64,000 nucleotides of DNA from Chitinophagales bacterium (GTDB lineage: Bacteria > Bacteroidota > Bacteroidia > Chitinophagales > Chitinophagaceae). Location of the stretch: contig JACJXP010000003.1 in assembly GCA_020636575.1 (NCBI GenBank), positions 1 through 64,000 of the forward strand, given 5' to 3'. Of the stretch, positions 1 through 9,004 are shown one piece after another; position 1 is the stretch's first letter, and every line of letters starts with the position of its first letter. Both the position numbers and the translations under genes were made by a program. Under the pieces are notes generated by a model, which made no database searches, was not told where the DNA came from, and saw nothing but the letters and a program-made list of their open reading frames with translations.

Positions 1-282
1 CAAATCATAAGCGCTACCTCCTGTTTCATAAGATCCTTGCTTTACAATAGTTTGAATTGGCCTGCCTAAACCATCAAAATATTGCGAGGTAGTTCTAACG
101 TCCTTAAGTGGTCTGGTCATTAAACTATTTGCATCCAATACAGGAGCAATAGGATCCCAGCTACGAATGAAGTTTTTGAGGAGGTAGTTGTCATATGGTC
201 CGGGTTGAGTTATACCCACGAAAGAAGAGAATAAACAAAAGCTAATGGTTTGTATTTTCTTGATTGATAATTGAATTTTCAT
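1..282 (-). CDS. Rhs-like secreted protein, DUF6443 N-terminus (partial)
   Basis: Only the first 94 codons lie in the window; the gene continues beyond the left edge. Reading from the ATG at 282, the protein starts with a hydrophobic signal-like segment (KKIQTISFCLFSSFVG) and then a stretch typical of DUF6443, which includes RSWDPIAP, the phrase YFDGLGRPIQT and KQGSYETGG. In Bacteroidota DUF6443 caps very long Rhs/YD-repeat proteins exported to the surface, so a multi-kilobase Rhs gene is expected to the left; that part is inference. It sits 32 bp behind the 181-aa gene at 315-860 and reads in the same direction, so it is likely the last gene of this operon. No toxin domain can be judged because the C-terminus is missing. 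Confidence 0.75.
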   Translation of the reverse strand, partial: MKIQLSIKKIQTISFCLFSSFVGITQPGPYDNYLLKNFIRSWDPIAPVLDANSLMTRPLKDVRTTSQYFDGLGRPIQTIVKQGSYETGGSAYDL

Positions 283-314
283 ACACTGAATTTGTTTATT
301 ATCGAATCGATAAA

Positions 315-860
315 TTATTCTAACGCCAAAGTTTTTTGCACTGCTTGACCCCAAACTCTGGAGTGAGGCTTTAATAAACCATATAACTGACCAGTTTCCT
401 TGACAAAAAATTTATACTCAGGCCCAGAAATATCCATATCAAAAACTTCGTTCTTCGTAACATCAGTCAACCACTTAAATAGCGCATGCTGTTGATTACC
501 TGATATTTTCCTTGTTTTTAGACCATCAGTTATTAAAATATCATTTCCCAACTTGCTACGATACCATTGTTTTAGCTGATTTCTTTGCGATGGAGTAAAT
601 CCGTCTTCATAAGAGGGAGTGGCAATCACCTTAAGATTACTAATATGTGCCGTAGCTAACGTATCAAGGGAATATAAAAATGAATCTGCTGCTCCATTTT
701 GTTGAAGAGGTAATGTTACAACTAAAATCTTTTTACCCTCAAGTTCTGATAAAGGTTGATTCCCTCCTTCTATTTTGGGAACAGTGTATGAATAGATACT
801 TTCTGAAGTATGTAAGAGTAAAATACTTAAAATAGATCCAATAAATAAATGTTGCTTCAT
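315..860 (-). CDS. Degenerate glutathione-peroxidase-like (thioredoxin-fold) secreted protein
   Basis: A 181-aa protein with an N-terminal signal sequence (MKQHLFIGSILSILLLHTSE). The remainder resembles glutathione peroxidases: a beta strand after LEGKKILVVTLP, then near the C-terminus LFKWLT, GPEYKFFV and GQLYGLLKP, which match the PLFKxL / KFLVD / G...YxP blocks of the family. The position that normally holds the catalytic Cys or Sec, just after the first strand, reads QQNGAADSF, so no peroxidatic residue is visible and the protein contains no Cys there. Enzyme activity is therefore unlikely and a structural or binding role is possible. The ATG at 860 was preferred to one at 887 because it starts the signal peptide and does not overlap the preceding gene, which stops at 871. 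Family assignment is by motif memory only. Confidence 0.55.
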   Translation of the reverse strand: MKQHLFIGSILSILLLHTSESIYSYTVPKIEGGNQPLSELEGKKILVVTLPLQQNGAADSFLYSLDTLATAHISNLKVIATPSYEDGFTPSQRNQLKQWYRSKLGNDILITDGLKTRKISGNQQHALFKWLTDVTKNEVFDMDISGPEYKFFVKETGQLYGLLKPHSRVWGQAVQKTLALE

Positions 861-870
861 AATTATCTTT

Positions 871-3800
871 TTAATAACCCGCTTCAATTTTTACTTTTTT
901 GCAAAATCCAAATACAGATACTTGTGTTACCATGGCTGCATAATTAGTCCCAGAAACATAACTGCATCCATCACTAAATAATAACTCATATTGGAATCCT
1001 CCTGGTGGGGGTCTTGATATAACAAGATTATACTTTCCTGCAGGTATACAACCAAGTGTACCTGTTCCTGATGATGGAACATTGAAAGAATATGATATCG
1101 TTGAATTATAATAATCTGTATATGTTGCAGTGAAGCCCGTTTGAAGGGCATAATTTTCATAGGTAATAGTTATACCTGAAGCTGGCGTACAAGTGCCATT
1201 TGTATTTGCATAAGCTTGGCCATTATTTGTTATATCAATTTGAGCTTGTTGGTTTGCATCCGCCTGGTCAATAGTTGAACTGTATGTACCTTCAGGTACA
1301 GTATAAGTAACCTGGCTACCTACTTCACATACTCCACAGTTGTTTTTTGTAAACACATCATTTGCTTCCTGATTGTAATAGATAACAGGAGATCCACAAT
1401 TCCCAGGTTGGCCCTCGTTGTTATAACAGATCTTTTTAATTATTCTATTCTGAAAATCTCTGATAAGAACTAACCGATTAGCATAATCATATTCATAATA
1501 GATTGTACGCTTATTAGGATCTGTCTCACTTATCATTCCAACCATAGGAATGTAAGTATAGGTTGAAACCTGAACGAGTGGGTTGTTTTCAAAAGATGCC
1601 CTTAAATCAGACAATTCGGCTTCACGCTGTGTTTCAGTACCAATATTCAACAGTGAAGTATCTACGATCGAATTTATTGTAGTAAAACTGGCACCTACAA
1701 CTTTTGCAATAGGGTATTGCCCTTTATGACCCCATAAATATGAAATATAAAGGTCGTTATCTTTTCTACTCTCAATTAAATTACCCCTCTTACTATATTT
1801 CAAAGACCCTGCAGGTTTAAATTGATTGGGCAAAGTACCGGTTGGAGAAGATGAAGAAATACTTTCTGGTGTCGTCAATTCAATATTGTATATGTCCTTG
1901 GCCGTAACTATGTCTCCATCAATATTAAATAGGGTAAACGTTCCTCCCGTAACAAGCCCATTTCTTTTATTTAATTTTTCAAGAGGAGAAGCAATATAAT
2001 TTTTGTCTTTAAGGTCCTGGATCCAACCACTTGAAACACCAGTATAATCACTTGGATATGCAAGATCTGAAGTAACCATATCTCCATTACTAGTTGTCAG
2101 TTTAGATTGTTTCAAATAACCTTTATTATTATAAACATAATCCTTTACAATTGTAATGACTTGCCCGTTTGAATACTCTTTATCTGTAGTCCTGGTGGTA
2201 AGTAGTTTACCCACTTGAATTGGATAAAAGCTAAACCCATAATTCTGAGTAAATAGGTAATTATCAAGTCCAATATTGGCTGTATTGTGCTGATATTTTC
2301 CTTTAAACGCCCAATATGTATTAGTTAGCCCAAAACCTTTTTCATTAATTGTTTCTCTTAATAAGGAATTTGCATTATTGTAGTAGCTAACTTTCTTCAG
2401 AAACCCATTGTCATTGTATGCCGTTGAGGGAACTCCTGGTAAATAGGTGCCTGGAGCAGCGCTAACTATATCAGCCGTATTTTGAAATGAAAATTCTGTC
2501 TTACCATTTGGGAACGGATCTCCTAAGGTCTCTGTAACCAAATCATATCCGACAAAGCTTCCATTTGCCGAAAAAGAATATGGATAAGCGGGAGTAGAAT
2601 ATAAATAATAATGCATATAATAACCCTCATTATAAATTGGTCCGCCAACTGGAGCATGTTGGAGGTGTTTCATGTAGGCATTAGAATAGAATTTTGGATA
2701 ACGCATCATTTTACCTCCTGAGTATGAGAACTTTCTTTGAATCGTTTGCTTTGCATAAGGGTCGTAATGCTTAATAGAACTAATTCTCAGGCCGCCACCG
2801 AGACCTACAGCATTTTGACCTGAAGGCTCATAAAACTTAACATATAATTCTGCTCGACGATTATTAGGGATATTTCCCGGAGGATTATGATTGTCAGGAT
2901 AATTAACCGTGATACAATATGTACCTGGTGTGAAAAACTGGTTTGGCATATTGATTATACCTCCTGCATTCAAAATCGTCTGATTTGAAATCTGAAAATC
3001 CCATGAAGGGTAAACTGCAATCAATTGATGGGTTACAGGATCTACCTTGGTTATGTTAGCATATAATGTGTTCACCTGGTCTCCCGAACAACTTAAACAA
3101 CCACAATCATAAGAAGGAGAATTCATATCCATCATACCATTACAATAAAGTCCGCCCCATATGTCGCAATATGTATTCTCAGTAATATCAAAATAATACT
3201 TTTGAATTCCAGACCCTGCATCTACACCTCCATAACTCGCCAATGTATATGATGTTTGTTGTTGGGGACTCAGATTCTCAAAAGTATTTGACTCAAAATA
3301 AAAGTCCGTTTGTCCGCCTGTAGGATAAAACATTGTAGATAACATTCCAGCCTTTATATAGCTAAGATTAACCTCACGATTCGCACCATCCCAATTTGAT
3401 AATTGCGAAGGAAGGCTCATTTGCTGGTTATATAAGTCAAAATCAGGAATTAGTGAGGGATTGTTACGGCCATTATAATAACCCCAAAAATCCCTCGCAA
3501 AAGATGTTTTGTAAGGCAGTTTCTCGTAAGTGTTATTATCGAGGTATTGAAAAATATAGGGTCGCTGATGCTCCATCTCAACCCTTAATAATTTTAATCG
3601 TTTGTACCTAAAACTTGTCGGATAATGATCAACTCTGGGATCATATGTCTCCAAATGAGTCACTTTATTGATTCGATCATACATATCATCATCCTGCTTG
3701 TCAGAAACAAAATAATCGTACTCAAACGGAATTGATCTTAATAGGTTTTCGTTTTCATCATAAATCTCGATTGCATCCAGCTTAACACCGTATAGATCAT

Positions 3801-4890
3801 TTCTTGGACTTTTCACAAAGTCAATATGACCATTTTCAAAAACTATTTTATCCAGGAAATAATTTGAAGAAGTGGTTGATGAATAACCTTGATGTAAACC
3901 TACAACCTCCAGTTCCCCAAATGCGTATCCGCCTAAATACTCAATACTTGTATAATGTTCAGATAGCATTGGTAGTTGTAGGACTGTATTATCATTACCC
4001 CATGTATACGTAGAATTAATTTCGCTCGGAAATTGATTTCTCCATGACTGATTGATTGCATCCTGATAATCAATCATCTCTTTAAAAGATTTATATTGAA
4101 ACGACACCACCTTACCGGTCGGGCTTATAATTTTTGATAAATAATAAGCAGTATTGGTTCCGTTTTCAACTGGGAAAGACCAAGCCTTTTCCACAACATC
4201 AAACTTGTATTGATACCCATCGGGTGTCTTTGCCGTAAACCCCGGACCAGTTTTTTGAAAAATTATATTGTTCGTTCCCATATCAACATATGACCCAACC
4301 CCGCTAAAAAACTTTCCCGAGTATCTACCAAAGTTGTAAACATATAAGTCCGGCTCTCCATCAACAGGAGCTCCTCCTACCAAACTAAATAGGTTACTAC
4401 AATTATAGGGCGTACCATTAATATTATATATATCCCCAGTATTACATTTTTTGCCAACCACCATACTTGTTGGGTTATATCCAATACCCGATCCTGTTGG
4501 AAAAACCTGATTAAAGACATGATTGCTGCCATATTCATCATCATCCCCTTTAATATCATGAGAAATTAACCCTCCAATATCAAGGTTCCATCCTAATCCA
4601 ACCCAGCTGGCTTCTTGATTTACTTTGATACCATCAGCCTGATAGCTAAGTGTTATGGGAATTTCAATATCCCCGAAGTTTATAGAATAAATAGGGACAG
4701 AAATTCCTGCCTTGCCATTATAATAATTTACAGGGCTTTCAATATATTTTGACAGAGATGAGGCTTGGGGTGATTGAAGAGGCAGGCTTGCCATTTGCTG
4801 AAAGGCATTTCCAGGTTCTTGAGCAACGAGTACCATTTGAATCCCAAAAAAATTAATGATAATAGATAGAAATATTATGCCTTTTTTCAT
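871..4890 (-). CDS. Large secreted Rhs-like protein with C-terminal DUF5977 domain
   Basis: About 1340 aa with a signal peptide starting MKKGIIFLS and ending near VAQ. The N-terminal region (GKAGISVPIYSI, ITLSYQADGIKV, WVGLGWNLD) is the standard opening of the long Bacteroidota surface proteins related to SpvB/Rhs families. The middle contains many loosely repeated Tyr/Asp-rich strands, including a YD-like YYEYDYANRLVLIRD. The C-terminal part (TYTVPEGTYSSTIDQADAN ... NGQAYAN ... GTC) matches DUF5977. No Rhs core DPxGL-type motif followed by a variable toxin tip is visible, so this is not called a polymorphic toxin. An alternative ATG at 4905 overlaps the upstream stop (TAATG), suggesting translational coupling; the ATG at 4890 directly precedes the signal peptide. 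Function unknown; a cell-surface or adhesion role is inferred. Confidence 0.75.
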   Translation of the reverse strand: MKKGIIFLSIIINFFGIQMVLVAQEPGNAFQQMASLPLQSPQASSLSKYIESPVNYYNGKAGISVPIYSINFGDIEIPITLSYQADGIKVNQEASWVGLGWNLDIGGLISHDIKGDDDEYGSNHVFNQVFPTGSGIGYNPTSMVVGKKCNTGDIYNINGTPYNCSNLFSLVGGAPVDGEPDLYVYNFGRYSGKFFSGVGSYVDMGTNNIIFQKTGPGFTAKTPDGYQYKFDVVEKAWSFPVENGTNTAYYLSKIISPTGKVVSFQYKSFKEMIDYQDAINQSWRNQFPSEINSTYTWGNDNTVLQLPMLSEHYTSIEYLGGYAFGELEVVGLHQGYSSTTSSNYFLDKIVFENGHIDFVKSPRNDLYGVKLDAIEIYDENENLLRSIPFEYDYFVSDKQDDDMYDRINKVTHLETYDPRVDHYPTSFRYKRLKLLRVEMEHQRPYIFQYLDNNTYEKLPYKTSFARDFWGYYNGRNNPSLIPDFDLYNQQMSLPSQLSNWDGANREVNLSYIKAGMLSTMFYPTGGQTDFYFESNTFENLSPQQQTSYTLASYGGVDAGSGIQKYYFDITENTYCDIWGGLYCNGMMDMNSPSYDCGCLSCSGDQVNTLYANITKVDPVTHQLIAVYPSWDFQISNQTILNAGGIINMPNQFFTPGTYCITVNYPDNHNPPGNIPNNRRAELYVKFYEPSGQNAVGLGGGLRISSIKHYDPYAKQTIQRKFSYSGGKMMRYPKFYSNAYMKHLQHAPVGGPIYNEGYYMHYYLYSTPAYPYSFSANGSFVGYDLVTETLGDPFPNGKTEFSFQNTADIVSAAPGTYLPGVPSTAYNDNGFLKKVSYYNNANSLLRETINEKGFGLTNTYWAFKGKYQHNTANIGLDNYLFTQNYGFSFYPIQVGKLLTTRTTDKEYSNGQVITIVKDYVYNNKGYLKQSKLTTSNGDMVTSDLAYPSDYTGVSSGWIQDLKDKNYIASPLEKLNKRNGLVTGGTFTLFNIDGDIVTAKDIYNIELTTPESISSSSPTGTLPNQFKPAGSLKYSKRGNLIESRKDNDLYISYLWGHKGQYPIAKVVGASFTTINSIVDTSLLNIGTETQREAELSDLRASFENNPLVQVSTYTYIPMVGMISETDPNKRTIYYEYDYANRLVLIRDFQNRIIKKICYNNEGQPGNCGSPVIYYNQEANDVFTKNNCGVCEVGSQVTYTVPEGTYSSTIDQADANQQAQIDITNNGQAYANTNGTCTPASGITITYENYALQTGFTATYTDYYNSTISYSFNVPSSGTGTLGCIPAGKYNLVISRPPPGGFQYELLFSDGCSYVSGTNYAAMVTQVSVFGFCKKVKIEAGY

Positions 4891-4904
4891 ATAGTTAATT
4901 TGCA

Positions 4905-6362
4905 TTATTTAAACGAATACCCTACTCTCATCAATATCGCCTGTGTCCTCGGCACCTGCTGGTAACTCATAAAGTCCCAGAGCAGCTTCAAACTTGTCTT
5001 CTTAAAGATTTTTGATTTCAGGGAGATCACTTTACTGATACCGATCAAACCACTTTGCTGCCATGCACTTCTATCCTTTAATGCATCGACGCTATTGAAA
5101 GCAGTCCGATAGTTTTGTTCGTAACCCCCACTGACCCAGAAAGTCCCTTTTAATTTTATATCTAGGTAACTTCTTATCCCGATGCCTTCATTACTTAGTT
5201 TAATGTTATCCCATCCCGAACCCCAACCAAGTTTATAAGAAGTCCCAATTCCGATAATGGATTTATCATTCAACTTGTATCCTAGAGATAAACCAATATC
5301 ACTGGTCACTGGAAAATAACCAGATGCTTTTTGGGTTTGCATATTCGTACCTAGCTCCAGTCTTTTTAAAAAGCTTTTGGTCTTTTGATTATTAGGCTTA
5401 AATCCTTCAGGCATTTCTGCATTACTGCTGTTACCTCCTCCTTTTAATATTTTATACTTAAGTTGATTTAATTGTGATTGGGCTGCTTGCATATTTTGCC
5501 GGAATTGATCAGCAGCTTGGGGTCCCCCTGCTGCAATCTGTTGCTGTACAAGGCTATTCACCTGTGCTCTTGTTTGCAAACCAGCAAGACTTGCCAGATT
5601 AGCAGGTTCGTCTGGATTTCCAGGTAGCCGGAATAACGACGCCAACATACTGTTCCTTCGCATGAAATCTTTAAATAGTTTGGTACGGCTTAAAAGCTCT
5701 AGTCCTTTCTTTTCAATTTTCTTGGGATCGTTTAAAATATTCTTATACTCCTGTAATTGCTGCGAGTAATAATACACTTGCTTATTTAGCTTTTTCAGTT
5801 GTTTGGCCAACCCCAACTTATTCAACTGCTCTTTTAGGTATTGCTTTCGCTCTTTTAAAAAGGTTTCTATTTCTCCCGCTTTTTGTAACTGTATTTTCAA
5901 TTCCTCCATTTTTCCCATTGCTTGTTTCAACTGGGCCATTGAGTTATTCGCATCAGTGAGCAGTTCTTTATGTTCACCAAGAAAATGAAGGGAAGTATTA
6001 AGTGAGTCAAGCCCAGGAATGTATTGTTGTAATCTTCCCTTCATTAATCGTTCCGGCTTTAACTTGCTTTCCAGGTACTGGTAACGGGCCGTTATATTTT
6101 CAACCATTTGTTTTGCTGCAGATGTATCGAGTTTTTCCATTTGAGCAGCCATACGCAATTCATATCGCCTTAATTTCTTTAAAGTCTTAGCAGATTTTTT
6201 GTTAAGCTTATTTTCAAGAGCTGAAGATTTGGAAGAAATCGAACTAATAAACTTGGGTGTAATAATGATAGATTCTGTAGGAGTCGTGTCTCTAGATGTC
6301 ACTTGGGCAGACAGAGAAACACTTGCTAGTGCGAATAGTATTAGGATAAGGTATGTTCTCAC
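4905..6362 (-). CDS. Coiled-coil plus beta-barrel-like secreted protein of unknown function
   Basis: 485 aa with a clear signal peptide (LILILFALASVSLSAQ). Residues about 45-300 are rich in Lys, Leu, Gln and Glu with heptad-like spacing and read as long coiled coils. The last 150 residues (from about SFLKRLELGTNM) alternate hydrophobic and polar residues and end ILMRVGYSFK, a terminal aromatic ending typical of outer-membrane barrels. This suggests an outer-membrane or periplasm-spanning scaffold. It is the first gene of the minus-strand operon and its stop overlaps the possible 4905 start of the next gene by one base, so it probably works with the Rhs-like protein, perhaps in its export or anchoring. 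I do not recognise a named family. Confidence 0.6.
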   Translation of the reverse strand: MRTYLILILFALASVSLSAQVTSRDTTPTESIIITPKFISSISSKSSALENKLNKKSAKTLKKLRRYELRMAAQMEKLDTSAAKQMVENITARYQYLESKLKPERLMKGRLQQYIPGLDSLNTSLHFLGEHKELLTDANNSMAQLKQAMGKMEELKIQLQKAGEIETFLKERKQYLKEQLNKLGLAKQLKKLNKQVYYYSQQLQEYKNILNDPKKIEKKGLELLSRTKLFKDFMRRNSMLASLFRLPGNPDEPANLASLAGLQTRAQVNSLVQQQIAAGGPQAADQFRQNMQAAQSQLNQLKYKILKGGGNSSNAEMPEGFKPNNQKTKSFLKRLELGTNMQTQKASGYFPVTSDIGLSLGYKLNDKSIIGIGTSYKLGWGSGWDNIKLSNEGIGIRSYLDIKLKGTFWVSGGYEQNYRTAFNSVDALKDRSAWQQSGLIGISKVISLKSKIFKKTSLKLLWDFMSYQQVPRTQAILMRVGYSFK

Positions 6363-7119
6363 GAACAGTAAATAGGTTTAATGGTTTATGGAAGTTGAGT
6401 TATTTAATTTAATTGACCAATACCCCTTTTGGGGTATATCGATTAAATTATTGTTAACCGAATCTTCAATTCACAAACATGATAAAGATGTCGATACTAA
6501 CAATGAGGAAAACACCATTTTAAAACGTTTTTTTCTGACGTGTTTGTGATTGCTTCACTTAAGTGTTAACACTTACAAAAAGAAGTGCATAAAGTTTTAA
6601 TGATTGATTGCACTAAAACTAAAATTATAGCAAGGAAGTAGTATGTTCTATCTTAATAGAGTCCGCTCAAATTCAAATATTTGCTAACACACTTTCGCAA
6701 CCCCTTTCTATTTGCTCTAAAATTTGTACCAAAAAAAGAATTAAGATTGGCTTGCGTTAGGTTGATGCTATTCTTATTATCCTGCTTTTCAAGAGTAGAC
6801 TTTTAAAAATATAATAGGCTTGTCTCTTAAGGAAAATCGAGAGAAAAGGATGCATTAATTATATGTCATTAGATTTATAGGCCACCCCACCTTTTCAAAT
6901 AATGGTTTCTACATTGAAAAAATTGAGTAATTCAAACCAATAATAGAAATCGATTCCAGGTTATAATAAATACAAGTGAACTTTCTTACATTTGCATTAG
7001 TTCTTATTTGACTCATTAAACTAAAGAATGAAAGAGGTGTTTCACTGATGTTTCACCCCAAAACAGGGAAGAAAATTAAGTGCCTCTAAATCAATAATAT
7101 AAAATCAGGGTTCGAATCC
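6363..7119. other. Long intergenic, AT-rich, no gene found
   Basis: About 760 bp with stops in all frames and no convincing coding region. It contains a perfect 7-bp inverted repeat with a TTTT loop at 6420-6437, 58 bp upstream of the secreted-protein operon start, which may be a transcription signal for that operon. At the right end (7109-7131) lies the 3' part of a tRNA, including a T-loop TTCGAAT and an acceptor-like strand, but the left half of the T-stem does not pair and no anticodon arm is present. The stretch may be the decayed end of an older island. Confidence 0.5.
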
Positions 7120-7140
7120 CGTACGGGCTACTAAACCTTT
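7120..7140 (+). repeat. Left attachment repeat (attL/attR), tRNA 3'-end derived
   Basis: Copy 1 of the 21-bp direct repeat that recurs at 16882-16902. It lies inside a 3' tRNA fragment: TTCGAAT T-loop at 7111-7117, then CCCGT and an acceptor-like ACGGGCT with discriminator A. The segment 7118-7127 (CCCGTACGGG) is a perfect palindrome, as expected for a tyrosine-recombinase crossover core. The T-stem partner strand reads CAGGG and does not pair fully, so this is not a working tRNA gene. Confidence 0.75.
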
Positions 7141-7148
7141 CTTAGGAG

Positions 7149-7183
7149 ACCCTGTATCGTACAACGGTACAGGGTTCTTTTTT
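7149..7183 (+). terminator. Intrinsic terminator behind tRNA fragment, left end
   Basis: An 11-bp stem (ACCCTGTATCG paired with CGGTACAGGGT, one G-T pair), 5-nt loop TACAA, and a T-rich tail (ttctttttt). It points rightward, in the direction in which the tRNA would be read, so it is probably the tRNA's own terminator. A sequence-divergent but structurally matching hairpin follows the right attachment repeat. Confidence 0.75.
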
Positions 7184-7191
7184 GCTCTTAA

Positions 7192-7209
7192 AGTAACGTC
7201 CGAGTAACG
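7192..7209 (+). repeat. Paired AGTAACG repeats near left element end
   Basis: AGTAACG occurs at 7192-7198 and 7203-7209, 11 bp apart, that is one helical turn. A third copy lies at 16767-16773 near the other end. Short direct repeats flanking an integrase core site are the expected form of arm-type binding sites; that role is inferred. Confidence 0.3.
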
Positions 7210-7256
7210 GCAGGACTAAGATCGAAAGGTTAAATTGATTCCCAATTTTTTTTAAG

Positions 7257-8831
7257 TCAAAATTCATCCGGGTTTAACCCTAAAGGAATGATCACATTTG
7301 TCTTTAGTCGGGTAAAAGAAGTCGATTCGCCACCTAAATTACGATATGGTATTTTGTCAAATTTGCTCCAGGCTTTCTCTACTATATCGTAATACATATC
7401 GCCTCTGGTTGTCCTTACAGAAGGTCGACAAAGCATTTCGTCCATTCGTGCCCTTATTCTATTGGTTTCCGATTTAGTCTGAAATGAACAATAAAGTCGA
7501 AAGACTCTGTCGATAGCACTTATTTTTGTGTTTTCTGGAATTGAACTGCTCTCGCAAATCTCGGCAATGCTTGAGCCTAAGCAACTTAGTACATCATGAT
7601 ATAAACTGGGATGCTCATATCTATTACACAAATCTAACCAATGAAAGCTTTTGCTTAAAATTTGATTAATTAGTTCAAGATAGACAATATGACCATCTTC
7701 TTCCTCGATTGGATATTCATCTAAAGTTTTTACAATATCTGTTACTATATACCAATAGTTTGTTAGGAAAAAATGACTTTTATCATATCTTGCTCGAATA
7801 GCTTCTATGATTAAAATATAGAAAAATTCAATGGCAAAATAAACTTTGAAGTCCCATAAATGATGGTCTTCTCTAAATTCTAGATATAAAAGGCTATCAT
7901 ATCCCTTTAGACGCTCTTCTTCCAATTCCTCTCTTGCTGCAGTCCCAAATGGTTGCCAAACTTCATTTACTTCTGCTACATCAAGATTAAGCAATACAGA
8001 GGCAATAATCTTATTATCCTCAAAAAACCATTCGGGCTGGCCAGAGTCATGATTTTGGCTCTCTCGAAGTTCTTTTTGAAGCCAAAAATTTTTTACGTTT
8101 ACCCATTGAGCAAAGTATGTTTTTAGCATGTCATTCGGAAAAGCATCTCGCTTATTTTTTCTAAAATGCTGAAAAATTGAAGCAAAGAAATAAGGGCGTT
8201 GATTTGCTGACAAAATAATAAAAGCTGGTTCATTTATAATCCCATGAAGTACATACCTCGCATAAACATATCTATTAGCTTTTGAAAAGGGAAATAAATA
8301 TCGAACACTCGAAGTAAATAGTTCCTTAATTTTTGTTTTCAAGTCTTTTTCTTCAAAACGAGATTCCCACCAATTATCATTAGGGTCATAATCTTTACTT
8401 GAGTCGATCATGTTATTAATATCCCTTAGATGATATCTTTCAAGCATGTCTAAAAGCAAAGGAATTTGTTGTTGCTCAATTTGATCTTGATAGAAACGAT
8501 TTACTTTTGCAAGATTAACAAATGGATAAAATGAACGCCAGATTTTGATTGATAAGTAAAACAATATCGCTATTGTAAGAATATAAGCATAGATTTTGGG
8601 GTTTTTAAATCCAAATCCATTAAAATAAAGTTCTCTCAAAATCAGTTTTTTTTCAAGAAAACTATCATAGAAAACAAAGTAATTGATTAGAAAAAATGAT
8701 ATACAAAAAATAATATAATCTATTCTATGAAACTTGAGCAATAGATGCTTTCTGTTTTTCTCATTAAAGATGGCAATTACTGCAAGTATAACTGTCAATA
8801 ATGTTATTATGTCATTTATTGTCATTTCCAT
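7257..8831 (-). CDS. Three-TM membrane protein with large cytoplasmic domain, unknown function
   Basis: About 524 aa. Three hydrophobic segments lie near the N-terminus (about residues 5-22, 37-55 and 79-100), followed by roughly 420 residues with no further membrane segment. The soluble part is helical and charged, with many aromatic residues, and I see no nuclease, protease or nucleotide-binding motif. It is the last gene of the minus-strand cargo set behind the methyltransferase and GHKL ATPase, which makes it a candidate membrane effector or anchor for that set; this is inference. A GTG at 8840 extends the frame by three codons; the ATG at 8831 (or 8825) is more likely. I do not recognise a family. 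Confidence 0.6.
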   Translation of the reverse strand: MEMTINDIITLLTVILAVIAIFNEKNRKHLLLKFHRIDYIIFCISFFLINYFVFYDSFLEKKLILRELYFNGFGFKNPKIYAYILTIAILFYLSIKIWRSFYPFVNLAKVNRFYQDQIEQQQIPLLLDMLERYHLRDINNMIDSSKDYDPNDNWWESRFEEKDLKTKIKELFTSSVRYLFPFSKANRYVYARYVLHGIINEPAFIILSANQRPYFFASIFQHFRKNKRDAFPNDMLKTYFAQWVNVKNFWLQKELRESQNHDSGQPEWFFEDNKIIASVLLNLDVAEVNEVWQPFGTAAREELEEERLKGYDSLLYLEFREDHHLWDFKVYFAIEFFYILIIEAIRARYDKSHFFLTNYWYIVTDIVKTLDEYPIEEEDGHIVYLELINQILSKSFHWLDLCNRYEHPSLYHDVLSCLGSSIAEICESSSIPENTKISAIDRVFRLYCSFQTKSETNRIRARMDEMLCRPSVRTTRGDMYYDIVEKAWSKFDKIPYRNLGGESTSFTRLKTNVIIPLGLNPDEF

Positions 8832-8859
8832 ACTTACCACTTACAATATTTACTAACTC

Positions 8860-9003
8860 CTATTTTTTTTCTTTTGGTGGTGGTGGAGGGGGTGGATTTT
8901 GAAAACTTGGTAATGTGTTTTCATTCAATTTCCCTTCTATTGAATTATTTGGCTTTGTGTCAGGTGTTGGCTTTTCTTGTTTTGGCTTTTTGTCTTTATC
9001 CAT
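8860..9003 (-). CDS. 47-aa Lys/Pro-rich small protein
   Basis: ATG at 9003, one base after the preceding stop (9005-9007), running to a TAG at 8860. The product begins MDKDKKPKQEKPTPDTKPN, continues through SIEGKLNENTLPSFQN and ends in seven prolines followed by KEKK. It is highly charged and probably disordered. The tight spacing between the 2-TM gene and the 3-TM gene supports it being real. A proline run flanked by lysines could be an interaction tail. Coding status is inferred from spacing and an uninterrupted frame; it may also be a remnant. Confidence 0.45.
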   Translation of the reverse strand: MDKDKKPKQEKPTPDTKPNNSIEGKLNENTLPSFQNPPPPPPPKEKK

Positions 9004-9004
9004 T

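Noticed and set aside
871..4890. Polymorphic Rhs toxin
   Set aside because: No Rhs core motif followed by a variable toxin tip; the C-terminus is a DUF5977-type domain.
6420..6437. Inverted repeat TACCCC/GGGGTA as a terminator
   Set aside because: No T-tract follows on either strand; more likely part of the promoter region or chance.
7040..7131. Possible intact tRNA gene ending ...GGTTCGAATCCCG
   Set aside because: The T-stem does not pair on its 5' side and no acceptor, D-arm or anticodon arm partner is found upstream; only a 3' fragment is present.
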